Shown here: positions 1-6,039 of the stretch, piece by piece
Numbering within the stretch: position 1 is the first letter of the stretch
Layout: every line of letters begins with the position of its first letter
The notes under the pieces: model-generated
The model's input: only the letters and a program-made list of their open reading frames with translations
Told to the model about the DNA's origin: nothing
Databases searched by the model: none
Assembly (NCBI GenBank): GCA_903911985.1
Contig: CAIWFP010000288.1
Coordinates: 1-7,993, forward strand
Direction: 5' to 3'
Length of the DNA: 7,993 nucleotides
Source: an uncultured Sphingomonadales bacterium
GTDB taxonomy: Bacteria > Pseudomonadota > Alphaproteobacteria > Sphingomonadales > Sphingomonadaceae
Program-made: the position numbers and the translations under genes

Positions 1-74
1 GCAGGGGTGGCCGGCCGATACCGGGCATCGTCAACGGCCCACGCTGATGGCTTTCATGCGGTCCGAGGCGGTCT

Positions 75-833
75 TCAGCCCACGGTGATTCCATTGTCGG
101 CGCTGTAGCACGCGCCATGCACCGAGCGGGCGCGATCAGAGGCGAGAAACATTAGCGGTTCGACAATGTCGTCCGGCTGCGAGGGCGGGCGGATGCCGAT
201 ATAACGGGCGATCAGGCTCTGATCGGCGTCTTCGGGGAATTGCAGCGTCTGAACCATTTCGGTCATCATGCCACCAGGCGCCAGAGCGTTGATCCGCACC
301 GGCGCATGCATGAGTTCCATGGCGAGTGATTTGGTCAGGCTCAGCAGCGCCGCCTTGGTGGCGGCATAGGGCGCGGTATAGGCCTGCCCCAGGAAGGCGG
401 CGGTCGATACGACATTGACGACATTGCCCTTGGTTTCGACCAGATGCGGCATCGCCGCCTGCATCATGAAAAACGGCGCGGTGACGTTTGCCGAGAACAG
501 GCGGGTCCAGACATCGGCCGTGACATCGGCCAGCGCGTGAAACTTCAGGATGCCGGCAACATTGCACAAGACGTCAAGCTGCCCGAAAGCTTCAATGGCT
601 GTACCCACCGCTTTGGCGCAATTGGCCGGATCGCCCAGATCTCCGGCAAAGACAACGCTTTGCCCGCCCGTTTCGGCAATGCGCCGGGCGGTCTCGGTCA
701 GGCCATCGTGGTTGAGGTCAACCAGACACAGCTTTGCGCCCTCTGCCGCGAAACGCAGACTGGCTGCGCGCCCCAGACCCGAGGCAGCGCCGGTCACCAG
801 AACGACCTTGTTTTCGAATTCACCCTTGCTCAT
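75..833 (-). CDS. Short-chain dehydrogenase/reductase (SDR), NAD(H)-type
   Basis: Classical SDR of 252 aa, the usual family length, expected to be a soluble NAD(H)-dependent alcohol/ketone oxidoreductase. Visible motifs: glycine-rich nucleotide loop TGAASGLG (residues 14-21); Asp39 at the end of beta-2, which in this family favours NAD over NADP; NVAG (91-94), a variant of NNAG; and the catalytic tetrad Asn116, Ser143, Tyr156 and Lys160 (YAATK). The frame could open at 857, but the ATG at 833 is preferred because GGGGAG lies about 7 nt upstream and the SDR fold begins a few residues later. It is the last gene of the P450-SCP2/ferredoxin/SDR set, 53 nt after the ferredoxin. From context I infer that it oxidises the alcohol made by the P450; the substrate is unknown. 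The family call is firm, the role is not. Confidence 0.93.
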   Translation of the reverse strand: MSKGEFENKVVLVTGAASGLGRAASLRFAAEGAKLCLVDLNHDGLTETARRIAETGGQSVVFAGDLGDPANCAKAVGTAIEAFGQLDVLCNVAGILKFHALADVTADVWTRLFSANVTAPFFMMQAAMPHLVETKGNVVNVVSTAAFLGQAYTAPYAATKAALLSLTKSLAMELMHAPVRINALAPGGMMTEMVQTLQFPEDADQSLIARYIGIRPPSQPDDIVEPLMFLASDRARSVHGACYSADNGITVG

Positions 834-886
834 GTCGTTCTCCCCGGACGACGCCACAGCGGCGCGGCGTGGTCGCCCCTTTTTGT

Positions 887-1198
887 TTAATATTCCGCAG
901 GTGCCACGCGGACAACGAGTCCGTCCATCGCCGCATCGACGACGATCTGACAGGACAGGCGATAGCCCGCAGGATCGTCTTCCAGCATAGAGCCCTCGAT
1001 GGCACTGGCCGTAGGTACCTTGCCCTGATGGGCTCCCTCAAGGATAATCTTGCAGGTGCCGCACGACGCAACGCCGCCACATTCGGCCCTTATTTCATCA
1101 ATCCCGGCCTCGATCGCCCCGCGCATCAGGGACAGGCCCAAGGGGATTTCCGCCCGAATTTCGGCGCCTGCGGTGGTGATAAAGGTAATCTGTGGCAT
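887..1198 (-). CDS. [2Fe-2S] ferredoxin, adrenodoxin/putidaredoxin type
   Basis: A 103-aa soluble electron carrier. Four cysteines have the vertebrate/bacterial ISC-type spacing: Cys40-x5-Cys46-x2-Cys49 (CGGVASCGTC) and a distant Cys83 (LSC). This is the ferredoxin class that serves bacterial class I P450s such as P450cam. It lies 65 nt downstream of the P450-SCP2 gene on the same strand, so it is probably that enzyme's redox partner, and it might also serve the second P450. No ferredoxin reductase is in the window, so electrons must enter from a reductase encoded elsewhere. The ATG sits inside a 12-bp palindrome (1197-1208) and the upstream ribosome-binding site is weak (AAGAATGGGG). Translation may therefore be coupled to, or limited relative to, the P450; that is inference. 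Confidence 0.95.
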   Translation of the reverse strand: MPQITFITTAGAEIRAEIPLGLSLMRGAIEAGIDEIRAECGGVASCGTCKIILEGAHQGKVPTASAIEGSMLEDDPAGYRLSCQIVVDAAMDGLVVRVAPAEY

Positions 1199-1208
1199 GG
1201 GGCCCCAT
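1197..1208. repeat. 12-bp perfect palindrome over the ferredoxin start
   Basis: The sequence ATGGGGCCCCAT is its own reverse complement and includes the first two bases of the ferredoxin start codon read from the minus strand. It also creates a second, out-of-frame ATG 10 nt upstream of the real start. A zero-loop palindrome cannot form a good hairpin, so any effect on ribosome binding is speculative. It may simply be a chance GC-rich palindrome. Confidence 0.5.
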
Positions 1209-1263
1209 TCTTGTATCTGGATAGATCTGGCGTAGTTAAGGATTGCGTCCGGCGGGTTGTGGC

Positions 1264-1572
1264 TCAGAGCAGCTTCGTCAGCGCCATCACCGACATGATG
1301 TCGCCCCTCACCTTGATCTTGCCTTTTACCATGGCAAGCTGGGCGTTCATGTCCTTGTTGAGGATCGCGACAAAGTCCTTGAGGCTGGCGCGAACGGTCA
1401 CATCTGGCTGGGTCTCGGTCGCATCGACAAGGGCTGGCGGGTTCGCCGTGCCATCCAGAACAATCTGGTGGTCATCAAGGTGCATGGCGATCACCTTGCC
1501 GAACGGCTCCATCGAAGCCAGCTTGGCCGCGAGAAACGCCGTGACCTCCCCGATTGACGCGCCAATCCGCTG
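1264..1572 (-). other. SCP2-like sterol carrier domain fused to the P450
   Basis: About 100 residues at the C-terminus of the P450 gene, in frame and without an internal stop. The pattern is that of SCP2: a helix, a beta strand with FGKVIAMHL, a second strand HQIVLDG, the PDVTVRAS strand followed by the DFVAILNK helix, then the MVKGKIKVRGD strand and a final helix. In this family the segment after the DVT strand typically reads like xxDfxxlxxGxxxxxxAxxxGkixixGD, which fits well here. SCP2 domains form a hydrophobic tunnel that binds sterols, fatty acyl chains or acyl-CoAs. The domain may capture or deliver a lipophilic substrate to the P450; that function is inferred. Confidence 0.82.
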
Positions 1573-2865
1573 GCCTTCCACATGCGGCGCTTCGGCGGTC
1601 TGCGGCTTGGCGGTGGCCGCCTCGCGGCGCGTGTCACGCCCGCCCCAGACGAGTGGCAGGTTTTTGGGCTGGAGGATTGGCCCGAGCTCGGTGACGAGTT
1701 CCTCGCCCTCAGCGACACGAAACTCGGGGATGGCGCGCAGCAATTCCTCGATCGCCATGACCGATTCCCGCCGGGCCAGCGGCGCGCCGATGCAGCGGTG
1801 AACGCCGTAAGCAAAGGTAATGTGGCGCGGAGCCCGGTCAAAATCGACCTCAAATGGACGATCCCACGCCCCCGGATCGGTGTTGGCCAGGGTGGTCGGC
1901 ATGGCGATCTTGTCGCCCGGCATGATGGTGATGCCGTGCAGGCTGGTCTGCTTGACGCAGGTGCGGAAGGTCGTCACCGCGGCATAGCGGCGATACATTT
2001 CCTCGACCGCGGCGGGGATCAGCGAAGGATCCGTGCGCAGACGGCGCTGGTCTTCGGGATGTTCGGCCAAATGGCGGATCTGCCACGAGATATTGGTGGA
2101 AACCGTATCCAGCCCGCCGATAAACAGGTTAAAACACAGCCCGATCAGTTCGTTATCGTTGAGTTTCCTGCCCTCGACGGTTGCGGTCACGGCAAAGCTG
2201 ACCAGATCATCTCCCGGATTTTTCCGACGATCCTCGATCACTTCCCGCAGATAATCGACCGATAGCCGCGTACCCTTGGCGACATCCTCAATATCCAGAC
2301 TGTGGAGCAGCATGAATTCCCATTCGAGGAACTGCTCCATCCGCTCACGCGGCAGACCCATCAGATCGAGGAACACGATGATCGGGAAGCGCAGCGCAAA
2401 GGCGCTCATGAACTCGCATTCGTCGTTATCCTTGAATTTCGCGATAGTGTCGCGTGCCGCCTCGCGTACCCGGTCCTCCAGCGCCCGCATGCGTGCGGGG
2501 GTAAACAGCGGGTTGAGCAGCGTGCGATAGGTCGAATGGGCTGGCGGGTCGATTTCGACCGGCACCAGACTCCAGCTTTCGCCAATCAGCAACGGAAACG
2601 GCGAAAACGCCTCACTCGAAAAATGTTCGGTGTCCATATACAGCGCCTGCAGCGTTTCAAAGCGCCGCGGGATCCAGGCGGGCTGGAATCCGGGGTAGAA
2701 ATTCGTCGAATAGATCAGGTCCGGACCGTCGTGCAGCGCGGGAACCATCGACTTGAACGGGTGTTGCGATGTCTGCGCGCCCATGATGAAGGGATAGTCC
2801 TCGCACACCAGTTCCGGTGGAACGTGGGCGGGTATATCGGCGACTACGCTTGTGGTATCATTCAT
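1264..2865 (-). CDS. Cytochrome P450 with C-terminal SCP2 sterol-carrier domain (fusion)
   Basis: A 533-aa protein, about 110-120 residues longer than a normal soluble bacterial P450. Residues 1 to about 409 form the P450: I-helix GGLDTV (250-255) with the acid-alcohol pair Asp253/Thr254, K-helix ExxR (Glu289-Arg292), and heme loop FAYGVHRCIG (351-360) with thiolate Cys358. The I-helix and heme motifs resemble the CYP101 (P450cam) branch of class I enzymes, which hydroxylate terpenoids and similar compounds. After an Ala/Glu-rich linker (about 410-431), residues 432-533 match the SCP2 pattern, ending in a KGKIKVRGD-like segment and a short C-terminal helix. No membrane segment is visible. The start is the ATG at 2865, with GAGG 6 nt upstream; the TTG at 2877 overlaps that ribosome-binding site and is rejected. 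It leads the ferredoxin and SDR genes and faces a TetR gene. I infer a monooxygenase for a sterol-like or other lipophilic substrate. The P450 call is near certain; the substrate is unknown. Confidence 0.95.
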   Translation of the reverse strand: MNDTTSVVADIPAHVPPELVCEDYPFIMGAQTSQHPFKSMVPALHDGPDLIYSTNFYPGFQPAWIPRRFETLQALYMDTEHFSSEAFSPFPLLIGESWSLVPVEIDPPAHSTYRTLLNPLFTPARMRALEDRVREAARDTIAKFKDNDECEFMSAFALRFPIIVFLDLMGLPRERMEQFLEWEFMLLHSLDIEDVAKGTRLSVDYLREVIEDRRKNPGDDLVSFAVTATVEGRKLNDNELIGLCFNLFIGGLDTVSTNISWQIRHLAEHPEDQRRLRTDPSLIPAAVEEMYRRYAAVTTFRTCVKQTSLHGITIMPGDKIAMPTTLANTDPGAWDRPFEVDFDRAPRHITFAYGVHRCIGAPLARRESVMAIEELLRAIPEFRVAEGEELVTELGPILQPKNLPLVWGGRDTRREAATAKPQTAEAPHVEGQRIGASIGEVTAFLAAKLASMEPFGKVIAMHLDDHQIVLDGTANPPALVDATETQPDVTVRASLKDFVAILNKDMNAQLAMVKGKIKVRGDIMSVMALTKLL

Positions 2866-3017
2866 GCACAACCTCAATTCCGTCGGTGCGACCGAAGGCG
2901 GCGTGATAGGGCTTGTCGCCCCGGTGGAAAATCCATGATCGTTGTAGTGACGACCAAGCTAAGCGATGGCGTCGGGCGGCGGTGGGGTCCGGGAGGAAAT
3001 AAGAAAGGGTGCGGGTG
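2866..3017. promoter_or_regulatory. Divergent promoter region between P450-SCP2 and TetR genes
   Basis: 152 bp separate the two start codons. Promoters for both directions should lie here, as is usual when a TetR repressor faces the operon it controls. I see no strong sigma-70 boxes. A weak minus-strand candidate is TTTTCC, 17 nt, then TATCAC (the latter at 2903-2908), which would start transcription near 2895. The TetR gene has a good ribosome-binding site (AAAGGG, 3004-3009). Inverted repeats in the region are a perfect 5-bp-arm palindrome at 2883-2895 and a weaker TCGT-N7-ACGA at 2939-2953. Promoter positions are tentative; the divergent arrangement itself is plain. Confidence 0.6.
2883..2895. 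promoter_or_regulatory. Candidate TetR operator, TCGGTGCGACCGA
   Basis: A 13-bp inverted repeat with perfect 5-bp arms (TCGGT/ACCGA) around a 3-bp centre, located 18 nt upstream of the P450-SCP2 start codon. It would sit at or just after the transcription start if the weak TATCAC box at 2903-2908 is the -10 element. TetR-type repressors bind palindromes in such positions in their own divergent region. Only one copy is seen, and arms of 5 bp are short, so chance is possible. Confidence 0.35.
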
Positions 3018-3689
3018 ATGGACGGGGTGGTCTCGACAGACCAGCGCAAACGGCGAAAGTCGAAGCGGGAGGGTTTCAAACACATCCTCGATGCGGCAAC
3101 CAACGAGTTCTGCCGTGCCGGGCTGGCGGGCGCCAAACTTGACGTGATTGCCCTGGAGGCGGGTGTCTCCAAGCAGCTCATCCACCATTATTTCCGCACC
3201 AAGGCCGAGCTTTATGCCGAAGTGATGGAGGAGGTTTCGGCCCTGGCGATTCAGGAGCTGTCGCTGCCGGACTATGAAGCCCTGTGCCCGGAAGATGCGC
3301 TGCGGGTGTTTTTTGAAGGTGTTTTTGACCTGTTCGCGCGCTGGCCATTTCTGGCGGGTCTGTTCAACGACCAGAGCCTTTACGGCGGGGAGCATATCCC
3401 CGAATGTCGCGAGCTGAAACGGCGCAGTCCGCTGCTGATGGCGCGTCTTGCCACCATCTTCCGTGGGGGTCAGGCGGCGGGAAGCTTTCGCGCGGGGCTT
3501 GAGCCAGACGCTGTCTTCGCCGTTGCGATCATGGCGATGATCGGGAATTTCACCGGCGGCAAGATCATCTCGGGCTTTGTGCCAACGGATTTCTCGGCCC
3601 CGGAGCGGCTGGGCTTCTGGCGCAAGTTCGCGGCAGATTTCGCCTTGAGCGCGATTGGTTGTACAGGCCCGGCAGCGAACGCCCTCTAG
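3018..3689 (+). CDS. TetR/AcrR-family transcriptional regulator
   Basis: A 223-aa one-component regulator. It has a very basic N-terminal tail (RKRRKSKR, residues 10-17), then the TetR DNA-binding domain at about 20-66 with recognition helix VSKQLIHHYF (50-59) and the family's conserved TKAELY just after it. Residues from about 70 on form the helical ligand-binding and dimerisation half, whose sequence is not diagnostic of a ligand. The ATG at 3018 is chosen because AAAGGG lies 8 nt upstream; a GTG at 3009 is an in-frame alternative that would add three residues. It is the only plus-strand gene and faces the P450-SCP2/ferredoxin/SDR set. By analogy with other TetR regulators I infer that it represses those genes, and itself, until a pathway compound binds. 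Confidence 0.94.
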   Translation: MDGVVSTDQRKRRKSKREGFKHILDAATNEFCRAGLAGAKLDVIALEAGVSKQLIHHYFRTKAELYAEVMEEVSALAIQELSLPDYEALCPEDALRVFFEGVFDLFARWPFLAGLFNDQSLYGGEHIPECRELKRRSPLLMARLATIFRGGQAAGSFRAGLEPDAVFAVAIMAMIGNFTGGKIISGFVPTDFSAPERLGFWRKFAADFALSAIGCTGPAANAL

Positions 3690-3835
3690 GTGACGGTGCC
3701 CCCCCGCTCGCCTGTCAGGCCGCCTCAATCCCGCAAATCGGGGACGGCTTGCGGCTAGGTCGAGAGCACCCCCGGGTCCAGTGACTCGGTTTGAGCCGCC
3801 GCTGCCGCCGGTATCTCGCCAGCGACTTCCCCGAC

Positions 3836-3889
3836 ACAAAAAGCGGAAAACCACGGACCGTGGTCAGGTGGAATTCCACCCCGCTTTCC
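3836..3889 (-). terminator. Branched inverted-repeat terminator after the second P450
   Basis: Outer arms 3840-3846 (AAAGCGG) and 3881-3887 (CCGCTTT) enclose two further perfect inverted repeats: ACCACGG-A-CCGTGGT (3850-3864) and GGTGGAATTCCACC (3867-3880). On the minus strand the structure lies about 40 nt beyond the P450 stop codon and ends in five T residues (A-run 3838-3842 on the plus strand), as in an intrinsic terminator. A G-T wobble extends the outer stem by one or two pairs. It also lies about 150 nt after the plus-strand TetR stop, so it could stop readthrough from both sides. The three-helix shape is unusual for a simple terminator. Alternatives are a repressor site or a remnant of a mobile-element end. 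Confidence 0.55.
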
Positions 3890-3929
3890 ATGTCGTTGGA
3901 TGGGTCTATGCCAATGCGGAAGTCCAGGG

Positions 3930-5225
3930 TCAGTCGGTTACATCCCACAAGACATGGATCGCATCGGGGCCACGCATGTTCAGCCCGCGAATTTCCGGAT
4001 GCGGATAGGCCGGATCGAAGCGCAGGTTGGGCAGATCAAGGATGGCGTCCAGCGCCACTTCCATCTCGGCCAGCGCCATATGCATGCCCATGCACATATG
4101 CGGCCCAAAGCCAAAGCTGAGCAGCGGGCGCATCGGGCGCTTCAGCCACAGGCGATCCGGGTCTTCGTAAGCGGCCGGGTCACGGTTGGCCGAGGCGATG
4201 GACAGCAGCACGGCGGTGCCCTTGGGCACGGAAATGCCGCCCACTTCCATATCACGACCGGCAACGCGCGCCACGGCCCCGGCGGTGGGGTCGCGGCGCA
4301 TGGTCTCGCTGATCGCCTTGGGGATCAGGGTGCGGTCGGCGCGCACTTCGTCCATCACTTCGGGATGCTCGAGCAATTGCACCATCATGTTGGCAAAGCT
4401 GCGGGTGGTGGTCTCGCCCGCCGCCAGCAGCAGCATGCGCACGAACAGGGTGATTTCCTCGTCGGTGAAACACTGCCCGTCGTACTCGACCTGCATCATG
4501 TAGCCCAGGATGTCGGCGCGCATGTCACCACGCGCGCGATAGGCCTGAACGATCGGCAGCACGGTGTCGAACATCGACTGGCCGGCCACCATCGATTGCG
4601 GCACGGTGATCTTGGCGATTTCCGGGTCCGCCTGCGGGGCGGCCACCACCTGAATCGCCCAGCTGGCCAGATTGGACAGCAAATCGGCATCATGCGGGAA
4701 ACCGAAATAGGCATACATCGCCCGGATGGGGAAGGGCAGGGCGAATTCGCGCAGCAGGTCGGCCTTGCCGTTGGGGCGCAGCTTGTCGATGAATTCGCTC
4801 ATCACCACCGGGCGGATCAGCGTGTCGATCAGCTTGCGGATTTCGGTGCGCATGAAGGGCTTTTGCAGGACGGTGCGGTATTTGCTGTGCGCCTCGCCAT
4901 CCATCGCGGTCAGCAGCATGTTGTCAACCGCGGCGGCAAAGCCATCGCCGGTGATATAGCTCAACCAATCCTTGGGGTTCATCAGCACCGAGTGGATGTC
5001 GTCGTAACGGAACAGCGTCACCGTCGGCCGGCCGGTCATCATGAAGTCGGCCATGCTGGGGATCATGTTCTGCTTCAGCAGGTCGCCGTGCATCACCGGG
5101 CATTGGGCGCGCTTTTCGGCGAAGAGCGGATAGGGGTTGGCGGGCGCCTTGCCGGCATAGGCGTTCGTCACCAGCGAATAGTCGGCAACCATCTGGTCAA
5201 GCGGGTCGAGGGTCTTGGTGCTCAT
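3930..5225 (-). CDS. Cytochrome P450, soluble bacterial type
   Basis: A 431-aa P450 of normal length without fused domains. Visible motifs: I-helix AGETT (269-273) with the Glu/Thr proton-relay pair, K-helix ExxR (Glu307-Arg310), and heme loop FGFGPHMCMG (371-380) with thiolate Cys378. The helix after the heme cysteine is methionine-rich and reads HMALAE, where many bacterial P450s have an LAR-like motif. It is clearly a different P450 family from the CYP101-like enzyme at 1264-2865, so the two are not recent duplicates. The ATG at 5225 is preferred, with GAAGG 8 nt upstream; the in-frame TTG at 5246 lacks a comparable site. A hairpin terminator separates it from the dioxygenase genes upstream, so it probably has its own promoter in 5226-5344. 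It needs an external ferredoxin, perhaps the one at 887-1198. The substrate is unknown. Confidence 0.96.
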   Translation of the reverse strand: MSTKTLDPLDQMVADYSLVTNAYAGKAPANPYPLFAEKRAQCPVMHGDLLKQNMIPSMADFMMTGRPTVTLFRYDDIHSVLMNPKDWLSYITGDGFAAAVDNMLLTAMDGEAHSKYRTVLQKPFMRTEIRKLIDTLIRPVVMSEFIDKLRPNGKADLLREFALPFPIRAMYAYFGFPHDADLLSNLASWAIQVVAAPQADPEIAKITVPQSMVAGQSMFDTVLPIVQAYRARGDMRADILGYMMQVEYDGQCFTDEEITLFVRMLLLAAGETTTRSFANMMVQLLEHPEVMDEVRADRTLIPKAISETMRRDPTAGAVARVAGRDMEVGGISVPKGTAVLLSIASANRDPAAYEDPDRLWLKRPMRPLLSFGFGPHMCMGMHMALAEMEVALDAILDLPNLRFDPAYPHPEIRGLNMRGPDAIHVLWDVTD

Positions 5226-5344
5226 ACAGGGGGCCTTCGTTTGCAAATGCGGTTATCGTCTATGGCAATCTAGCCGTTTGGCGGGCCTGCCTGAAGGCAG
5301 GTTCGTTTGACCTGCGTAAAGCGCGGCTCAGCCCACTGATATGC
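5226..5344 (-). promoter_or_regulatory. Leader and probable promoter of the second P450, with overlapping inverted repeats
   Basis: This 119-bp noncoding stretch lies between the dioxygenase terminator and the P450 start. Two inverted repeats share one arm: CCTGCCT-GA-AGGCAGG (5286-5301) and GCAGGT-N7-ACCTGC (5297-5302 with 5310-5315). Read as RNA from the P450 strand they would be mutually exclusive hairpins; read as DNA they are three alternating CCTGC/GCAGG half-sites at regular spacing. Either suits a regulatory site. I find no convincing -35/-10 pair; TTGCCA near 5265 has no good partner. Confidence 0.4.
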
Positions 5345-5387
5345 AAATCCCCAGACCAGCGGGCCTCCCTGCCGGTCTGGGGATTTT
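5345..5387 (-). terminator. Rho-independent-type terminator of the dioxygenase operon
   Basis: A perfect 13-bp inverted repeat (arms 5345-5357 and 5374-5386, core CCCCAGACC/GGTCTGGGG) with a 16-nt loop. It begins 49 nt past the stop codon of the dioxygenase beta subunit. On the minus strand the stem ends in GGGGATTT then GCAT; on the plus strand it ends in GGGGATTTTC. The T-run is short in both directions, but the stem is long and GC-rich. It marks the end of the monooxygenase-alpha-beta operon and suggests that the following P450 is transcribed separately. Confidence 0.7.
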
Positions 5388-5435
5388 CGTGCCTTGTCGG
5401 CTGAACGGCGAAGGCCGTTTACCGAAGGCCTGCCA

Positions 5436-6002
5436 TCACAGGAAGATGGCGAAGTTGGGCATGCCCAGCACCACCTGATCCAGCAGGATCGAGCGGCGGG
5501 CCAGTTTGAAGCCGCTCTTGGTCATGCGCAGGCGGTCGTTGCGTTCCGCGCTCAGCTGCTTGTAGTTGTTTGCCTCGGCCCGGTTGCGGGTGAGCAGCAG
5601 GTAGCTCGACACTTCATACTCGTCGGGCACGTCGGTTTCCCAGACGGTGACATTCGAGACGAAGCGCCGCACGCGGCTGGCGGGGTCTTCCGACCAGGCG
5701 TTGGTGGTGGTGGTCAGCCGGGTGATGCGGACCATCATCGAGTTATAGTCGTCATCGAAATGGCCCATCGTGCCAAATTCCTGATCGAACTGCTGCACCC
5801 GCCGGGTGATGCGCACCGGGGCCTTGTATTCCAGATCCTCGGCCAGCAACTCGCCCCACGACTTGATGTCGCGGTGGTCGAGCAGGCGGGCTTCGCGGAT
5901 CAGAAAGTCCATGATCGAATTGTATACCGGCGAGCCATAGGGCACTTCGCCCCGGCGCTGGTATTCACGGGTGTAATTGATGGTGGCGATGGTGACGGAC
6001 AT
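5436..6002 (-). CDS. Aromatic-ring-hydroxylating dioxygenase, beta (small) subunit
   Basis: A 188-aa protein of the NTF2-like small-subunit family of Rieske ring-hydroxylating oxygenases, within the usual 160-190 range. Characteristic pieces are an N-terminal helix with EARLLDHRDIKSW, the LLAEDLEYKAPVR segment, the VRITRL strand, the VRRFVSNV strand, and a C-terminal FKLARRSILLDQ segment, which is a family hallmark. It has no cofactor ligands of its own; it packs against alpha subunits in an alpha3-beta3 hexamer and acts as a structural partner. The ATG at 6002 has GAAGGGA 8 nt upstream. It follows the alpha subunit by 37 nt and closes the operon at the hairpin 5345-5386. The alpha-beta pairing is firm. 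Confidence 0.95.
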   Translation of the reverse strand: MSVTIATINYTREYQRRGEVPYGSPVYNSIMDFLIREARLLDHRDIKSWGELLAEDLEYKAPVRITRRVQQFDQEFGTMGHFDDDYNSMMVRITRLTTTTNAWSEDPASRVRRFVSNVTVWETDVPDEYEVSSYLLLTRNRAEANNYKQLSAERNDRLRMTKSGFKLARRSILLDQVVLGMPNFAIFL

Positions 6003-6039
6003 GTTTGTTGTCCCTTCCTCGATATGCGGGTGGTGTGGA

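Noticed and set aside
1..74. Start of a further minus-strand gene at the left edge
   Set aside because: The ATG at about 58 runs only eight codons to a stop, and the later in-frame ATG has no ribosome site. Too little sequence remains to judge.
834..857. Longer SDR start at 857
   Set aside because: It would place the GGGGAG ribosome site inside the gene; the ATG at 833 is correctly spaced from it and fits the usual SDR N-terminus.
734..1801. A 355-codon plus-strand open frame across the SDR, ferredoxin and P450-SCP2 genes
   Set aside because: It is antisense to three well-supported genes and has low-complexity Arg/Ser/Ala composition.
2863..2877. TTG at 2877 as the start of the P450-SCP2 gene
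   Set aside because: The TTG overlaps the GAGG ribosome site that is well placed for the ATG at 2865.
3731..3754. CCGCAA/TTGCGG hairpin after the TetR gene as its terminator
   Set aside because: The 6-bp stem with a 12-nt loop has no following T-run; it is too weak to call.
2874..3854. A 326-codon minus-strand open frame opposite the TetR gene
   Set aside because: The TetR gene on the other strand has a clear DNA-binding domain and ribosome site; this frame has biased composition and no motif.
3715..3948. A small minus-strand frame after the second P450, considered as a transposase remnant or small gene
   Set aside because: There is no ribosome site at either ATG (3948 lies inside the P450 and 3891 lacks a purine tract), no domain I can name, and it runs through the nested palindromes. 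An insertion-sequence relic is possible but unsupported.
3900..5273. A 457-codon open frame on the plus strand opposite the second P450
   Set aside because: It is the antisense shadow of a convincing P450 with very high His/Gln/Arg content and no family features.
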